Source: Prevotella sp. UBA6429
GTDB lineage: Bacteria; Bacteroidota; Bacteroidia; Bacteroidales; Bacteroidaceae
Length of the DNA: 14,525 nt
Reading direction: 5' to 3'
Assembly: GCA_002437285.1 (NCBI GenBank)
Contig: DJOV01000064.1
Span: forward strand, 7,840 to 22,364
This document shows positions 1-6,851 of this stretch, one piece after another. The notes below the pieces were generated by a model. That model worked only from the letters and a program-made list of their open reading frames with translations. It had not been told where the DNA came from and did no database searches. Position 1 is the stretch's first letter. The number at the start of each line of letters is the position of its first letter. The translations under genes were made by a program, and so were the position numbers.

Positions 1-30
1 ATGTTATGCCGAGCCGTAGCTTTTCTGCTG

Positions 31-38
31 CAAAGATA
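31..38 (-). promoter_or_regulatory. Outward-facing Bacteroidota promoter for a gene beyond the left edge
   Basis: Read on the minus strand, this is TATCTTTG, a perfect match to the Bacteroidota -7 motif TAnnTTTG. A TTG (plus-strand 59-61) lies 20 bp upstream, which fits the -33 element. Transcription would start near position 24 and leave the window to the left, so a minus-strand gene probably begins outside it. The motif and spacing are seen directly. Activity and target are inferred. Confidence 0.5.
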
Positions 39-151
39 GTGAAGAAATCAGTATTTGACAAGCGTAATGCTTCCTCGGAGTGTCATTCCCATCAAAATGA
101 TGCACTTTCTGTATAACGCGCTGACAAATAGTGTGTTATAAATAAATGTTT

Positions 152-179
152 GTTGCACTTTTCCGTTGGAAAGTGCAAC
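152..179. repeat. Hairpin-forming inverted repeat downstream of the regulator gene
   Basis: GTTGCACTTT (152-161) pairs with AAAGTGCAAC (170-179) around an 8-nt loop. Two further C-G pairs are possible if one T is bulged. The hairpin lies about 120 nt past the stop codon of the minus-strand regulator. There is no U-tract on either side, so it is a poor intrinsic terminator. It could be an RNA stabiliser or a copy of a dispersed intergenic palindrome. Nothing else recognisable was found in 39-298 apart from a weak 6-bp hairpin (204-219) followed by a T-run on the plus strand. Confidence 0.5.
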
Positions 180-298
180 GTTGGCGGTGTTGTTGAGTTC
201 TGTTGAGCACCGTTGCTCACCACTTTTTTAGCGCCGGCACTTGGTTTCGCTTGTGATGTGAGGAACTTGATTCGGAAAGAAAGCGCCATGAATTCCGG

Positions 299-3037
299 TC
301 ATTCCCTCAGGCGTTTCATGTAGTCTTTTGGGGTCATGCCCGTAGTCTTCTTGAAAGCCACGAGGAATGGATTGCGGCTCTTGAAACCACACTGTTCGGC
401 CAGGGCGGTGATGGTGAGGTTGTGGTTGGCGGGCTGTTGGGCCAACCGCTGGAATGCCTTGATGCGATATTCGGCGATGAAGTCGTAGTAGTTGCGGTGG
501 AGCTGCACCGAGAAGAGTTGTGAGAGCGTGTGTGTGGAGCAGCCGAGTGCCTTGGCCAGGTCGGCCATCTGCAGGTCGGGGTTGAGGTAGGGCTGCTTTT
601 CCTCCATGTATCGCAACAATGCTTGTTGCAACCTGCGCCCCTCCTTCTCGTCGAGACGGCTCTTCTGGTATTTCTCCGGTTGCGGTGCGAAGCGTTTCCA
701 GAAGTAGGGCTTCCGGTAGTGGCGGCACCACAGCACATGCCCCGCCAGTGCCGCGAGCAATGTCATGGCGACAAGCATGAGAAGGGCCGAGGTGGTCATG
801 GGCACATCGACGACCACGCTGCCACGCATCTCGGGCATGCCGACGGCCTCGATGCGGAGCGTGTAGCGCCCCGGCCATAGCCCGTGGTAAGTGATGGTGC
901 GTGAGCGGTCGGCCAGCCGCCAGGTCTTGTCGTGTCCCTCCAGGCGATAGCGGAACGTCAGGTCGCGGGTGTTGCCGAAGGCCAACGGGGCGAACCGCAC
1001 CGTGAACTCGCTGTTGTGGCGGCTCAGCGTGAGCAGGCTATCGAGCAGCACACCGCTCACCTCCTGTGGTGTGAACCAGTGGTCAGTCTGTATCTCCGAC
1101 AGGGTGACGGGGATGTGGCGCGAGAGTGTCTGGCTGATGTTGCTCAGACGGGCGTAGACCAGCCCCCCGTTGGTGGCAGCCCAGTAGGTGCTGGTCGACG
1201 GGTCTACGCAGATGGCATGCGATTGGAATTGTGAGTTGGAAAGCCCGTCAATGTGGCCAAATCGTCGCACTTGTCCTGTGGCTCCCACCAAGTAGACGGC
1301 GTCGGAACAGGTGACGATGTAGCGCTTGGGTCCAAACGGCTCAATGTCGAGAAAGACCCTGCCGCTTCCCAAGGCCTTGAAGGCCAGTGTGCGGAGCTCT
1401 CCGTTTTCGGGATTGAGCACGGCGGGATTGCCGTTTTGGGGGACGAAGAGCATGCGTCCGTCGGCCAGCAGCTTGATGTTTTGCAGCATGCCCAGCTTGA
1501 CCACACGGGATATCATGCCACTCGTGGTCACCATGCGTTGGTCGGGGTTCCACATGCACTGGCCGCCCGCTGTCGACACCCATCCGCGGCCATCGCGCGC
1601 CAAGCCCATGCAGAACACTTCGTTGTCGGGCAATTGTGAGTTGCGGGTGGTGTAGAGCCGCAGGGCTCCCGTGGCGTTGTCGTAGTGGCCCAGTCCCTTG
1701 GATGTGCAGATCCACAACCCTCCATGCTGGTCGCTCACCATGTCGTAGATGTTGGCTTCGGCCAATGGCGCCAGTTGTGCCGACGGCATTGTGGCAAGTG
1801 TGCTGGCGCTGAGGCGATGCAGGCCACCGCCGATGGTGCCCACCAGATAGGCACCGTCCACCCGGCGGATGCACGACACGATGTCGGCCCCGATGACGTC
1901 GCGGCCGATGTAGGCTAATGTGTGGCGCGCCTTGTCGACCACATAGAGGCCGCTCCGGGTGCCGAGCAGCGTGCGCTGTCCGTCGAGCAGGAAACAGCGA
2001 ATGGCATGGTCGGCACTGTCGAACAAGCCTGCCACGCTGAAGGTGTGGAAGACACCGCGGTTCAGGAAACTGTAATCGAGACCAAAAAACTTGTAGCCTA
2101 TCCAGTCGATGCCTTCGCTGTCGCGGCAGAAAACCGCGGGCGTGCCAAAGCGTGAGCGTGTGATACCTGACCGAGAGACCTCCGGTTGGTTGGTGTAATG
2201 GTGCGTCACCTGGCGGCTGCCAAGCGACAGCTCCACACAACCGTCAAACGAGGTGGCGGCCAGCAGGTGGCCGTGGGCGTCGGCCGACAGGCTTACGATG
2301 TTGTTGAGGTCGCTATAAAAAGGGGAAAACTGGCCGGTAGAGGGGTGGAAAGCGAGAATGCCGTGCTCACGCGTTCCCAAATAAACCTGTCCGCGGGCAA
2401 AGGTCATTGAGGTGAGGTGCGCAGCCGAAAGGGGAGCGGGCAGGTGGTGATAGGTAACGGCTGCGGGGCGCAGAATGGACGACACGCCCACCTGGTTGCC
2501 CGTGAGCAGGTAGAGACGCTGGCCGGCGATGACCAGTTTCCTAATGGCGTGATTGGCCGCAGGCTTGTGGGCGAAGATGTTGACAGCCGACACCTTGTCA
2601 CCGTTCATCCGGAAGAGACCTTGCGCCGTGGCGATGTAAAGGGTGCCGTCGAAGGCATGCGCCATGTCGAAGACCTCCGTGTCGATGGCCTCGCGGTGTA
2701 TGCGGCGTATGGAGAGGTGCCGCCTGTTGAGCTGCCATAGGCCCGCCTTGTTGCCTAAGAGCAATGACTCGTTGTCTTGCTCGACCATCGTGTTGACAGC
2801 CATGTTGCGTTGGTCGTCTCCCTTGGGGAAGTCGATGTTGAGCACATTGGTGCCATCGAAGCGCGACACACCTTGCTCGGTGCCGAGAAAAACGAAACCA
2901 TAGCGGTCGCGCAGCACGCTTGTCACCGATGCGTTGTGCAGTCCGTCCTCCTGGGTCAGCGATCCCAGTTGGGGCGTCTGGGCTGTGAGGCACAGGGGCA
3001 ACATCAAGAGAGTCAACAACAGGTCTTTCAGTCTCAT
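299..3037 (-). CDS. Membrane-anchored propeller/Y_Y_Y sensor with cytoplasmic AraC-type HTH
   Basis: A predicted one-component transmembrane transcription regulator of 912 aa. Residues 1-19 look like a signal peptide (cleavage near TAQ). Residues about 30-670 carry repeated propeller-like blades of the Reg_prop kind, for example LGTEQGVSRFDG at 51-62. A Y_Y_Y-type beta domain follows at about 683-748 (FRYRLEGHDKTW, PGRYTLRIEA). One membrane helix lies at about 751-771. Residues about 812-910 form a complete AraC-family HTH pair (MADLAKALGCSTHTLSQLF and LAEQCGFKSRNPFLVAFKK), ending in the usual TGMTPKDYMK tail. The order matches hybrid two-component regulators of Bacteroidota glycan loci, but there is no histidine kinase or receiver between the helix and the HTH: only about 40 residues separate them. 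In the hybrid family the sensor binds an oligosaccharide in the periplasm; that is inferred here, not seen. The gene follows xerD in the same direction after 68 nt. Its target genes are unknown. Confidence 0.88.
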   Translation of the reverse strand: MRLKDLLLTLLMLPLCLTAQTPQLGSLTQEDGLHNASVTSVLRDRYGFVFLGTEQGVSRFDGTNVLNIDFPKGDDQRNMAVNTMVEQDNESLLLGNKAGLWQLNRRHLSIRRIHREAIDTEVFDMAHAFDGTLYIATAQGLFRMNGDKVSAVNIFAHKPAANHAIRKLVIAGQRLYLLTGNQVGVSSILRPAAVTYHHLPAPLSAAHLTSMTFARGQVYLGTREHGILAFHPSTGQFSPFYSDLNNIVSLSADAHGHLLAATSFDGCVELSLGSRQVTHHYTNQPEVSRSGITRSRFGTPAVFCRDSEGIDWIGYKFFGLDYSFLNRGVFHTFSVAGLFDSADHAIRCFLLDGQRTLLGTRSGLYVVDKARHTLAYIGRDVIGADIVSCIRRVDGAYLVGTIGGGLHRLSASTLATMPSAQLAPLAEANIYDMVSDQHGGLWICTSKGLGHYDNATGALRLYTTRNSQLPDNEVFCMGLARDGRGWVSTAGGQCMWNPDQRMVTTSGMISRVVKLGMLQNIKLLADGRMLFVPQNGNPAVLNPENGELRTLAFKALGSGRVFLDIEPFGPKRYIVTCSDAVYLVGATGQVRRFGHIDGLSNSQFQSHAICVDPSTSTYWAATNGGLVYARLSNISQTLSRHIPVTLSEIQTDHWFTPQEVSGVLLDSLLTLSRHNSEFTVRFAPLAFGNTRDLTFRYRLEGHDKTWRLADRSRTITYHGLWPGRYTLRIEAVGMPEMRGSVVVDVPMTTSALLMLVAMTLLAALAGHVLWCRHYRKPYFWKRFAPQPEKYQKSRLDEKEGRRLQQALLRYMEEKQPYLNPDLQMADLAKALGCSTHTLSQLFSVQLHRNYYDFIAEYRIKAFQRLAQQPANHNLTITALAEQCGFKSRNPFLVAFKKTTGMTPKDYMKRLRE

Positions 3038-3058
3038 GGGCTTAGTCTTATGGGCTTA
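3031..3058. repeat. 14-nt tandem duplication spanning the regulator start codon
   Basis: On the minus strand, TAAGCCCATAAGAC is followed at once by TAAGCCCATGAGAC, so the unit occurs twice with one difference. The second copy contains the ATG start of the regulator (3035-3037). The first has ATA at the matching place. The duplication changes the sequence just upstream of the start and could affect translation. Confidence 0.7.
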
Positions 3059-3105
3059 TGGTGAAAAGGTGGTGGTAAGGGTGACGCAAGATGTCACGTC
3101 GGGGA

Positions 3106-4071
3106 CTACTGGTTGCCGTTTCGTATGTTGCGCGGATGGTGGGCCAGCACCTCTTGTCGGAGCGACTCATCGTCCATGTGGGTGTAAATCTCCGTGGTCC
3201 CGATGTCGGCGTGTCCGAGCAACACCTGGATGACGCGCAGGTCGGCGCCTCCTCGCAGCAGCGCCGTGGCAAAGCTGTGGCGTAGGGTGTGGGGCGAGAT
3301 GGTCTTTCGGATGCCGGCGGCCTCGCCCAGCCGCTTGATCATGATGAGTATCATGGTGCGTGTGAGGTGGTGGCCCCGGCGGTTGAGAAACACATAGTCC
3401 TCCTCGCCTGGCTTGATGGTCATCTGTCGGCGATCGTCAAACCAGAAACCCAGTTCGCTGATTGCACGGTCGGAGATGGGTACCAACCTCTCCTTGTTCC
3501 CCTTGCCGATGACACGCAGGAAACGGTCATCGAGAAAAAGGTCTGACAACTTCAGGTTGACCAGTTCGCTGACGCGCAGGCCGCAGGAGAAGAACACTTC
3601 CACGATGGCCCGGTTGCGGTGGCCCTCGGCTGAAGTGAGGTCCACGGCAGCCTCCAGCCGGTCCACTTCCTCTGTAGACAGGTACTCGGGGATATGTTGG
3701 GGCAGATGGGGCGATTCGAGCAACTCGGTGGGATCGAGGTCGAGATAGCCGTCGATGACCAGAAAATGGTAGAACGACCGTACGCCACTGAGGATGCGCG
3801 CTTGGCTCTTGGGCCCGTTGCCACGCTCGTGCAACCAGGCGGCGAAATGCTCCAGGTCCTCAAGCTTCACGTCGAAGGGCGTGAGTTGTTGTTCGGCGAG
3901 GTGGCTGAGCAGCAGGCTGATGTCGTGGCGATAGGCGTTGAGGGTGTTGGGCGAGTAGCTCCGCTCCAGTTTCAGGTAGCGCATGTAGCGCCGCACCAAC
4001 TCGTCCAGCGTCGTGCCGCTGGCGTGTCCGTTCTCCAATTTTGTCGACGAATTGCTTTGCGCTTTATCCAT
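3106..4071 (-). CDS. xerD: Site-specific tyrosine recombinase XerD
   Basis: A tyrosine recombinase of 321 aa that resolves chromosome dimers at dif together with XerC. Residues about 21-110 form the SAM-like N-terminal core-binding domain (LVRRYMRYLKLERSYSPNTL), and about 130-305 the catalytic domain. All six active-site positions are visible: Arg166 (CGLRVSEL), Lys190 (GKGNKER), His261 and Arg264 (HTLRHSFA), His287 (LLGHADI) and Tyr296 (IYTH). Their spacing follows E. coli XerD closely; the protein is longer by an N-terminal extension of about 20 residues with no recognised motif. XerC and XerD are close paralogues; the sequence resembles the XerD type, but the choice is less certain than the family. 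No attachment site or cargo genes surround it, so a housekeeping role is likelier than an integrase. It is divergent from aroQ and followed by the sensor/regulator gene. Confidence 0.92.
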   Translation of the reverse strand: MDKAQSNSSTKLENGHASGTTLDELVRRYMRYLKLERSYSPNTLNAYRHDISLLLSHLAEQQLTPFDVKLEDLEHFAAWLHERGNGPKSQARILSGVRSFYHFLVIDGYLDLDPTELLESPHLPQHIPEYLSTEEVDRLEAAVDLTSAEGHRNRAIVEVFFSCGLRVSELVNLKLSDLFLDDRFLRVIGKGNKERLVPISDRAISELGFWFDDRRQMTIKPGEEDYVFLNRRGHHLTRTMILIMIKRLGEAAGIRKTISPHTLRHSFATALLRGGADLRVIQVLLGHADIGTTEIYTHMDDESLRQEVLAHHPRNIRNGNQ

Positions 4072-4078
4072 TTTCGCT

Positions 4079-4086
4079 TACCTTTG
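4079..4086 (+). promoter_or_regulatory. Promoter for aroQ (-7 TACCTTTG, -33 TTTG)
   Basis: TACCTTTG at 4079-4086 matches TAnnTTTG exactly. TTTG at 4056-4059 lies 19 bp upstream, the arrangement expected of Bacteroidota housekeeping promoters. The -33 element falls inside the first codons of xerD on the other strand. Transcription would start near 4093, giving a leader of about 100 nt before aroQ. Confidence 0.68.
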
Positions 4087-4156
4087 CATCGGAGAGGATG
4101 TCGATGGTCGGGTGCGAAAGTAAACTCCGCATGGCCTTCTGGCACCTTCTTCATGG

Positions 4157-4164
4157 CAAAATTA
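4157..4164 (-). promoter_or_regulatory. Probable promoter for xerD (-7 TAATTTTG)
   Basis: Read on the minus strand, TAATTTTG matches TAnnTTTG and has TTG (plus-strand 4185-4187) 20 bp upstream. It would give xerD a leader of about 80 nt. A second, weaker candidate (TACTTTCG, plus-strand 4115-4122, minus strand) lies closer to the gene. The xerD and aroQ promoters therefore face each other across about 80 bp, and their transcripts would overlap at the 5' ends. Confidence 0.5.
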
Positions 4165-4191
4165 GCGAAAACGAAGGAAAAGACCAAGAAA

Positions 4192-4632
4192 ATGAAGAAA
4201 ATTCAGATTATCAACGGGCCCAACCTCAATCTGCTCGGCAAGCGCGAGCCAGGCATTTATGGCAAGAGCTCGTTTGAGAGTTACCTGCCTGCTTTGCGTC
4301 AGCGCTATCCCGATGTGCAGGTCGACTATTACCAGAGCAACATCGAAGGAGAACTCATCGACAAGATGCAGGAGGTGGGTTTCGGCTATGACGGCATTGT
4401 GCTCAACGCTGGAGCCTATACCCACACGTCGATAGCGCTGCTCGACTGCATCCGATCGCTCCGTTGTCCTGTGGTGGAAGTACATATTTCCAACGTCCAC
4501 CAGCGCGAGGAGTATCGCCACCACTCCATGATCTCGGCGGGCTGCAAGGGTGTCATCTGCGGCTTTGGCCTTGACAGCTACCGGCTGGCTGTGGAGGCTC
4601 TCTTGGCTGACAACCCGCTACAGGAAGGCTGA
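4192..4632 (+). CDS. aroQ: Type II 3-dehydroquinate dehydratase
   Basis: A cytoplasmic enzyme that converts 3-dehydroquinate to 3-dehydroshikimate, the third step of the shikimate pathway to aromatic amino acids. The 146-aa length is normal for the type II family. The N-terminus IQIINGPNLNLLG is the family signature. The mobile-loop residues Arg18 and Tyr23 (KREPGIYG), the NAGAYTH segment at 72-78, Glu96 and catalytic His98 (VEVHISN), and Arg109 (REEYRHHS) are all present. The start at 4192 was chosen because it puts the signature right after Met. An in-frame ATG at 4153 would add a Lys-rich 13-residue leader (MAKLAKTKEKTKK) untypical of the family. The open frame runs much further upstream only because it lies opposite xerD. 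The gene is divergent from xerD and 4 nt ahead of the O-methyltransferase, so the two are probably cotranscribed. Confidence 0.95.
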   Translation: MKKIQIINGPNLNLLGKREPGIYGKSSFESYLPALRQRYPDVQVDYYQSNIEGELIDKMQEVGFGYDGIVLNAGAYTHTSIALLDCIRSLRCPVVEVHISNVHQREEYRHHSMISAGCKGVICGFGLDSYRLAVEALLADNPLQEG

Positions 4633-4636
4633 CGCG

Positions 4637-5314
4637 ATGACCATCGACGACTATATCCTGGCGCACATTGAGCCGGAAGGCGACTACCTGCACCGTCTCT
4701 GGCGTGCCACCAACATACACACCATCCACGGACGCATGGTGAGCGGACACCTGCAAGGGCGGCTGCTCAAGTTGTTGGTGCTCATGCTCAAGCCACGCCG
4801 CATCCTGGAGGTAGGCACATTCTCGGGCTATTCGGCACTCTGCATGGCCGAGGGACTGAAGCAGCTCCACCTGTCGGGGTTGCTGTCTGATAGCGTCGTG
4901 GCTGGCGAGGCGTGCCGCCCCATGCTCTACACCTATGAAATCAACGACGAGATGGAGGACTTCACCCGTCCCTGGATTGAGCAGTCGCCCGTGGCCGACT
5001 ATGTTGACTTCCGCATTGGAGACGCGGTCACCGAGGCTCCCAAGCTCGGGCTGACCTTCGACTTGGCCTTCCTCGATGGCGACAAGCGCACTTATGTGGA
5101 GGCCTATGAGACGCTCCTGCCCCTCATCAATGCGGGTGGAGCCATCCTGGCCGACAACACCTTGTGGGACGGACATGTGGTGGATCCCGCCTACGACCAC
5201 GACCATCAGACCGTGGGCATACGTCGCTTCAACGACCATGTGGCTGCTGACCCGCGTGTGGAGAACGTCATCTTGCCCGAGCGTGATGGCATGACGCTCA
5301 TCGTAAAACGGTGA
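4637..5314 (+). CDS. SAM-dependent class I O-methyltransferase (catechol type)
   Basis: A predicted cytoplasmic methyltransferase of 225 aa in the caffeoyl-CoA/catechol O-methyltransferase family (Methyltransf_3), which transfers methyl from S-adenosylmethionine to a hydroxyl using a divalent metal. Motif I is EVGTFSGYSA (58-67). The acidic residue that should hold the SAM ribose is Glu101 (TYEIN). The metal ligands would be Asp147 (FLDGDK) and Asp173/Asn174 (LADNTLWDG). The natural substrate is unknown; many bacterial members act on small catechols in vitro. Residues about 76-97, between motif I and the acidic strand, form a longer loop than I expect for the family. The start at 4637 lies 4 nt after the aroQ stop and gives the usual N-terminus. 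An upstream in-frame ATG at 4550 would overlap aroQ by 83 nt and is unlikely. Confidence 0.9.
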   Translation: MTIDDYILAHIEPEGDYLHRLWRATNIHTIHGRMVSGHLQGRLLKLLVLMLKPRRILEVGTFSGYSALCMAEGLKQLHLSGLLSDSVVAGEACRPMLYTYEINDEMEDFTRPWIEQSPVADYVDFRIGDAVTEAPKLGLTFDLAFLDGDKRTYVEAYETLLPLINAGGAILADNTLWDGHVVDPAYDHDHQTVGIRRFNDHVAADPRVENVILPERDGMTLIVKR

Positions 5315-5331
5315 GGAGAAGGAATGGCCGA

Positions 5332-5490
5332 ATGAGCAAATCCTTCGTGATCTTGCCTTTTGTGAAGGTAATTGTTAGAATATACCTAAAGCCCAAGGGA
5401 CTGCAATGGATCATTGCTTGTCTCTTGGGCTTGTTGGTGCTTGGCGTGATGGGGATGACACATTTGTGGCGGGATGCGTGCCAAGGCTGA
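5332..5490 (+). CDS. Possible small single-pass membrane protein (52 aa)
   Basis: An unbroken ORF of 52 codons starts 17 nt after the methyltransferase stop, behind a purine-rich stretch (GAGGAGAAGGA). The N-terminal 23 residues are basic and hydrophobic (MSKSFVILPFVKVIVRIYLK). Residues about 24-44 would form one membrane helix (LQWIIACLLGLLVLGVMGM), followed by a short polar tail ending HLWRDACQG. The positive residues before the helix would predict a cytoplasmic N-terminus. I do not recognise a family. The position at the end of the aroQ-methyltransferase unit and the membrane-protein composition support a real gene; the length and lack of homology evidence weigh against it. Confidence 0.45.
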   Translation: MSKSFVILPFVKVIVRIYLKPKGLQWIIACLLGLLVLGVMGMTHLWRDACQG

Positions 5491-5597
5491 TGATGGGAAT
5501 GTGAATGATGAGTTAAAACATTCAAAAATCAGCATGATTTGCCATCAATGGTTGCTTTTTCGACATCTGCAAAGGGACTATTCTCGTTTCTTTGTTG

Positions 5598-5605
5598 TAT
5601 CTTTG
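5598..5605 (+). promoter_or_regulatory. Promoter for the GH105-GH2 unit (-7 TATCTTTG)
   Basis: TATCTTTG matches the Bacteroidota -7 consensus and is followed by GCAAAAGA. No clear TTTG is found 18-22 bp upstream, so the -33 part is weak, which may mean an activator is needed. The leader to the ATG at 5690 would be about 75-80 nt. Apart from this motif and the small ORF, nothing is recognised in 5315-5689. Confidence 0.5.
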
Positions 5606-5689
5606 CAAAAGATAGGCATTCCTAATGGATGAAGCCTGTAGGCTTGCGTGATTGCATGAGTTTGCATAATAACTGAAAACATATAGACT

Positions 5690-6835
5690 ATGAGAAAAAT
5701 CATTATGACGGCCCTTGTGGCTCTCGCTGCCCTTGGTGCACAGGCCAAGGGGTGGACGACGGAGCAGGTGGATGCCACCATCACCAAGGTCAATGACTAT
5801 TGGCAACAGCACAACAAGGCGGAGGTGCGCTCCTTTTGGGACAACGCTGCCTACCACACGGGCAACATGGAAGCCTACAAGCTTCTGGGAAAGACCGCGT
5901 GGCTCGACTACAGCACACGTTGGGCTGAGCACAACCGCTGGATGGGAGCCACGGAGGCAGACCCGGCCAAGTGGAAGTATCGCCATTATGGCGAAGGCCA
6001 GCAGTTTGTGCTCTTCGGTGATTGGCAGATCTGCTTTCAGACTTATGTTGACCTTTATTGGATAGCCAACGCCCAGGGCGGTTCCGCGCGCAATGAGCGC
6101 ATGGTGCAACGCGCCAAGGAGGTGATGGGCTATGAGGCCTACTCGAAGGCGCATGACTACTGGTGGTGGGCGGATGCCCTCTACATGGTGATGCCTGTCA
6201 TGACCAAGATGTACAAGCTCACGGGCGACCGTCAGTATCTCGACAAGCTCTACGAGAACCTGCTCTATTCTGACAGCATCATGCTCGACGAGGAGACCGG
6301 GCTTTACTTCCGCGACGGCAAGTACGTTTACCCCAAGCACAAGACTGCGTCGGGCAAGAAAGACTTCTGGGCTCGTGGTGACGGATGGGTGCTGGCCGGA
6401 CTGGCCAAGGTGTTGCAGGACATGCCCGCCGATTACGCCCACCGCGACTTCTTTGTGAAGAAGTATCAGCGCCTGGCCGCTGCCGTGCAGCAGCTGCAGC
6501 AGAAGCAGGGATACTGGACGCGCTCCATGATGGACCCCGAACAGGCTCCCGGCCCGGAGACCAGCGGCACCGCCTTCTTCACCTATGGATATCTTTGGGG
6601 TGTCAACAACGGGTTGCTCGATGCCAAGCAGTATCGCAAGACCATCGACCGCGCATGGAAGTATCTCACGGAGACCGCTCTCCAGCCCGACGGCAAGGTG
6701 GGCTATGTGCAACCCATTGGTGAGAAGGCCATCCCCGGACAGGTGGTCGACCAAAACTCACAGGCCAACTTCGGCGTGGGCGCATTCCTCCTCGCAGCCT
6801 GCGAGTATCACCGTTACTTAGACAAACAGAAATAA
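5690..6835 (+). CDS. Secreted GH105/GH88-type unsaturated uronyl hydrolase
   Basis: A predicted periplasmic glycoside hydrolase of 381 aa with an (alpha/alpha)6 barrel. Enzymes of GH88/GH105 remove the 4,5-unsaturated uronic acid left at the non-reducing end by polysaccharide lyases, using hydration of the double bond. A signal peptide covers residues 1-19 (ALGAQA before KGW) with no lipobox Cys. Asp162 in WWWADALYMVMP is the likely catalytic residue, by analogy with the Asp of the related YteR motif. FWARGDGWVLAGL (227-239) and ETSGTAFFTYG (290-300) are further family motifs. The early segments AYHTGNMEAY (54-63) and LFGDWQICFQTY (108-119) fit the longer Bacteroidota GH105 group. The likely substrate is an unsaturated galacturonyl-rhamnose (rhamnogalacturonan I) or glucuronyl-galactose (arabinogalactan) oligosaccharide; the sequence does not decide. 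The GH2 enzyme 16 nt downstream suggests the freed sugar chain carries beta-galactose. Confidence 0.85.
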   Translation: MRKIIMTALVALAALGAQAKGWTTEQVDATITKVNDYWQQHNKAEVRSFWDNAAYHTGNMEAYKLLGKTAWLDYSTRWAEHNRWMGATEADPAKWKYRHYGEGQQFVLFGDWQICFQTYVDLYWIANAQGGSARNERMVQRAKEVMGYEAYSKAHDYWWWADALYMVMPVMTKMYKLTGDRQYLDKLYENLLYSDSIMLDEETGLYFRDGKYVYPKHKTASGKKDFWARGDGWVLAGLAKVLQDMPADYAHRDFFVKKYQRLAAAVQQLQQKQGYWTRSMMDPEQAPGPETSGTAFFTYGYLWGVNNGLLDAKQYRKTIDRAWKYLTETALQPDGKVGYVQPIGEKAIPGQVVDQNSQANFGVGAFLLAACEYHRYLDKQK

Positions 6836-6851
6836 CCAAAAACAATAACAC

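Noticed and set aside
204..229. Short hairpin followed by a T-run on the plus strand
   Set aside because: The stem is only 6 bp, and no plus-strand gene ends before it within the window, so it was not called as a terminator.
92..289. A 65-codon minus-strand ORF in the left intergenic region
   Set aside because: It runs through the hairpin at 152-179, has a mixed low-information composition and no recognisable start context; no family features are visible.
3106..4071. XerD as a mobile-element integrase
   Set aside because: The catalytic spacing follows housekeeping XerD, no att-like direct repeats or mobile-element cargo are visible, and the neighbours are housekeeping genes.
3694..4191. Upstream extension of the aroQ reading frame
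   Set aside because: The extra 166 codons lie mainly antisense to xerD and have no homology to dehydroquinases. The family N-terminus begins at 4192.
4550..4636. Earlier start for the O-methyltransferase
   Set aside because: It would overlap aroQ by 83 nt and add residues not typical of the family; the ATG at 4637 gives the expected N-terminus 4 nt after the aroQ stop.
5522..6754. A 410-codon minus-strand frame opposite the GH105 gene
   Set aside because: The composition is that of an antisense frame to a high-GC gene, and the plus strand encodes an intact GH105 enzyme with signal peptide and motifs.
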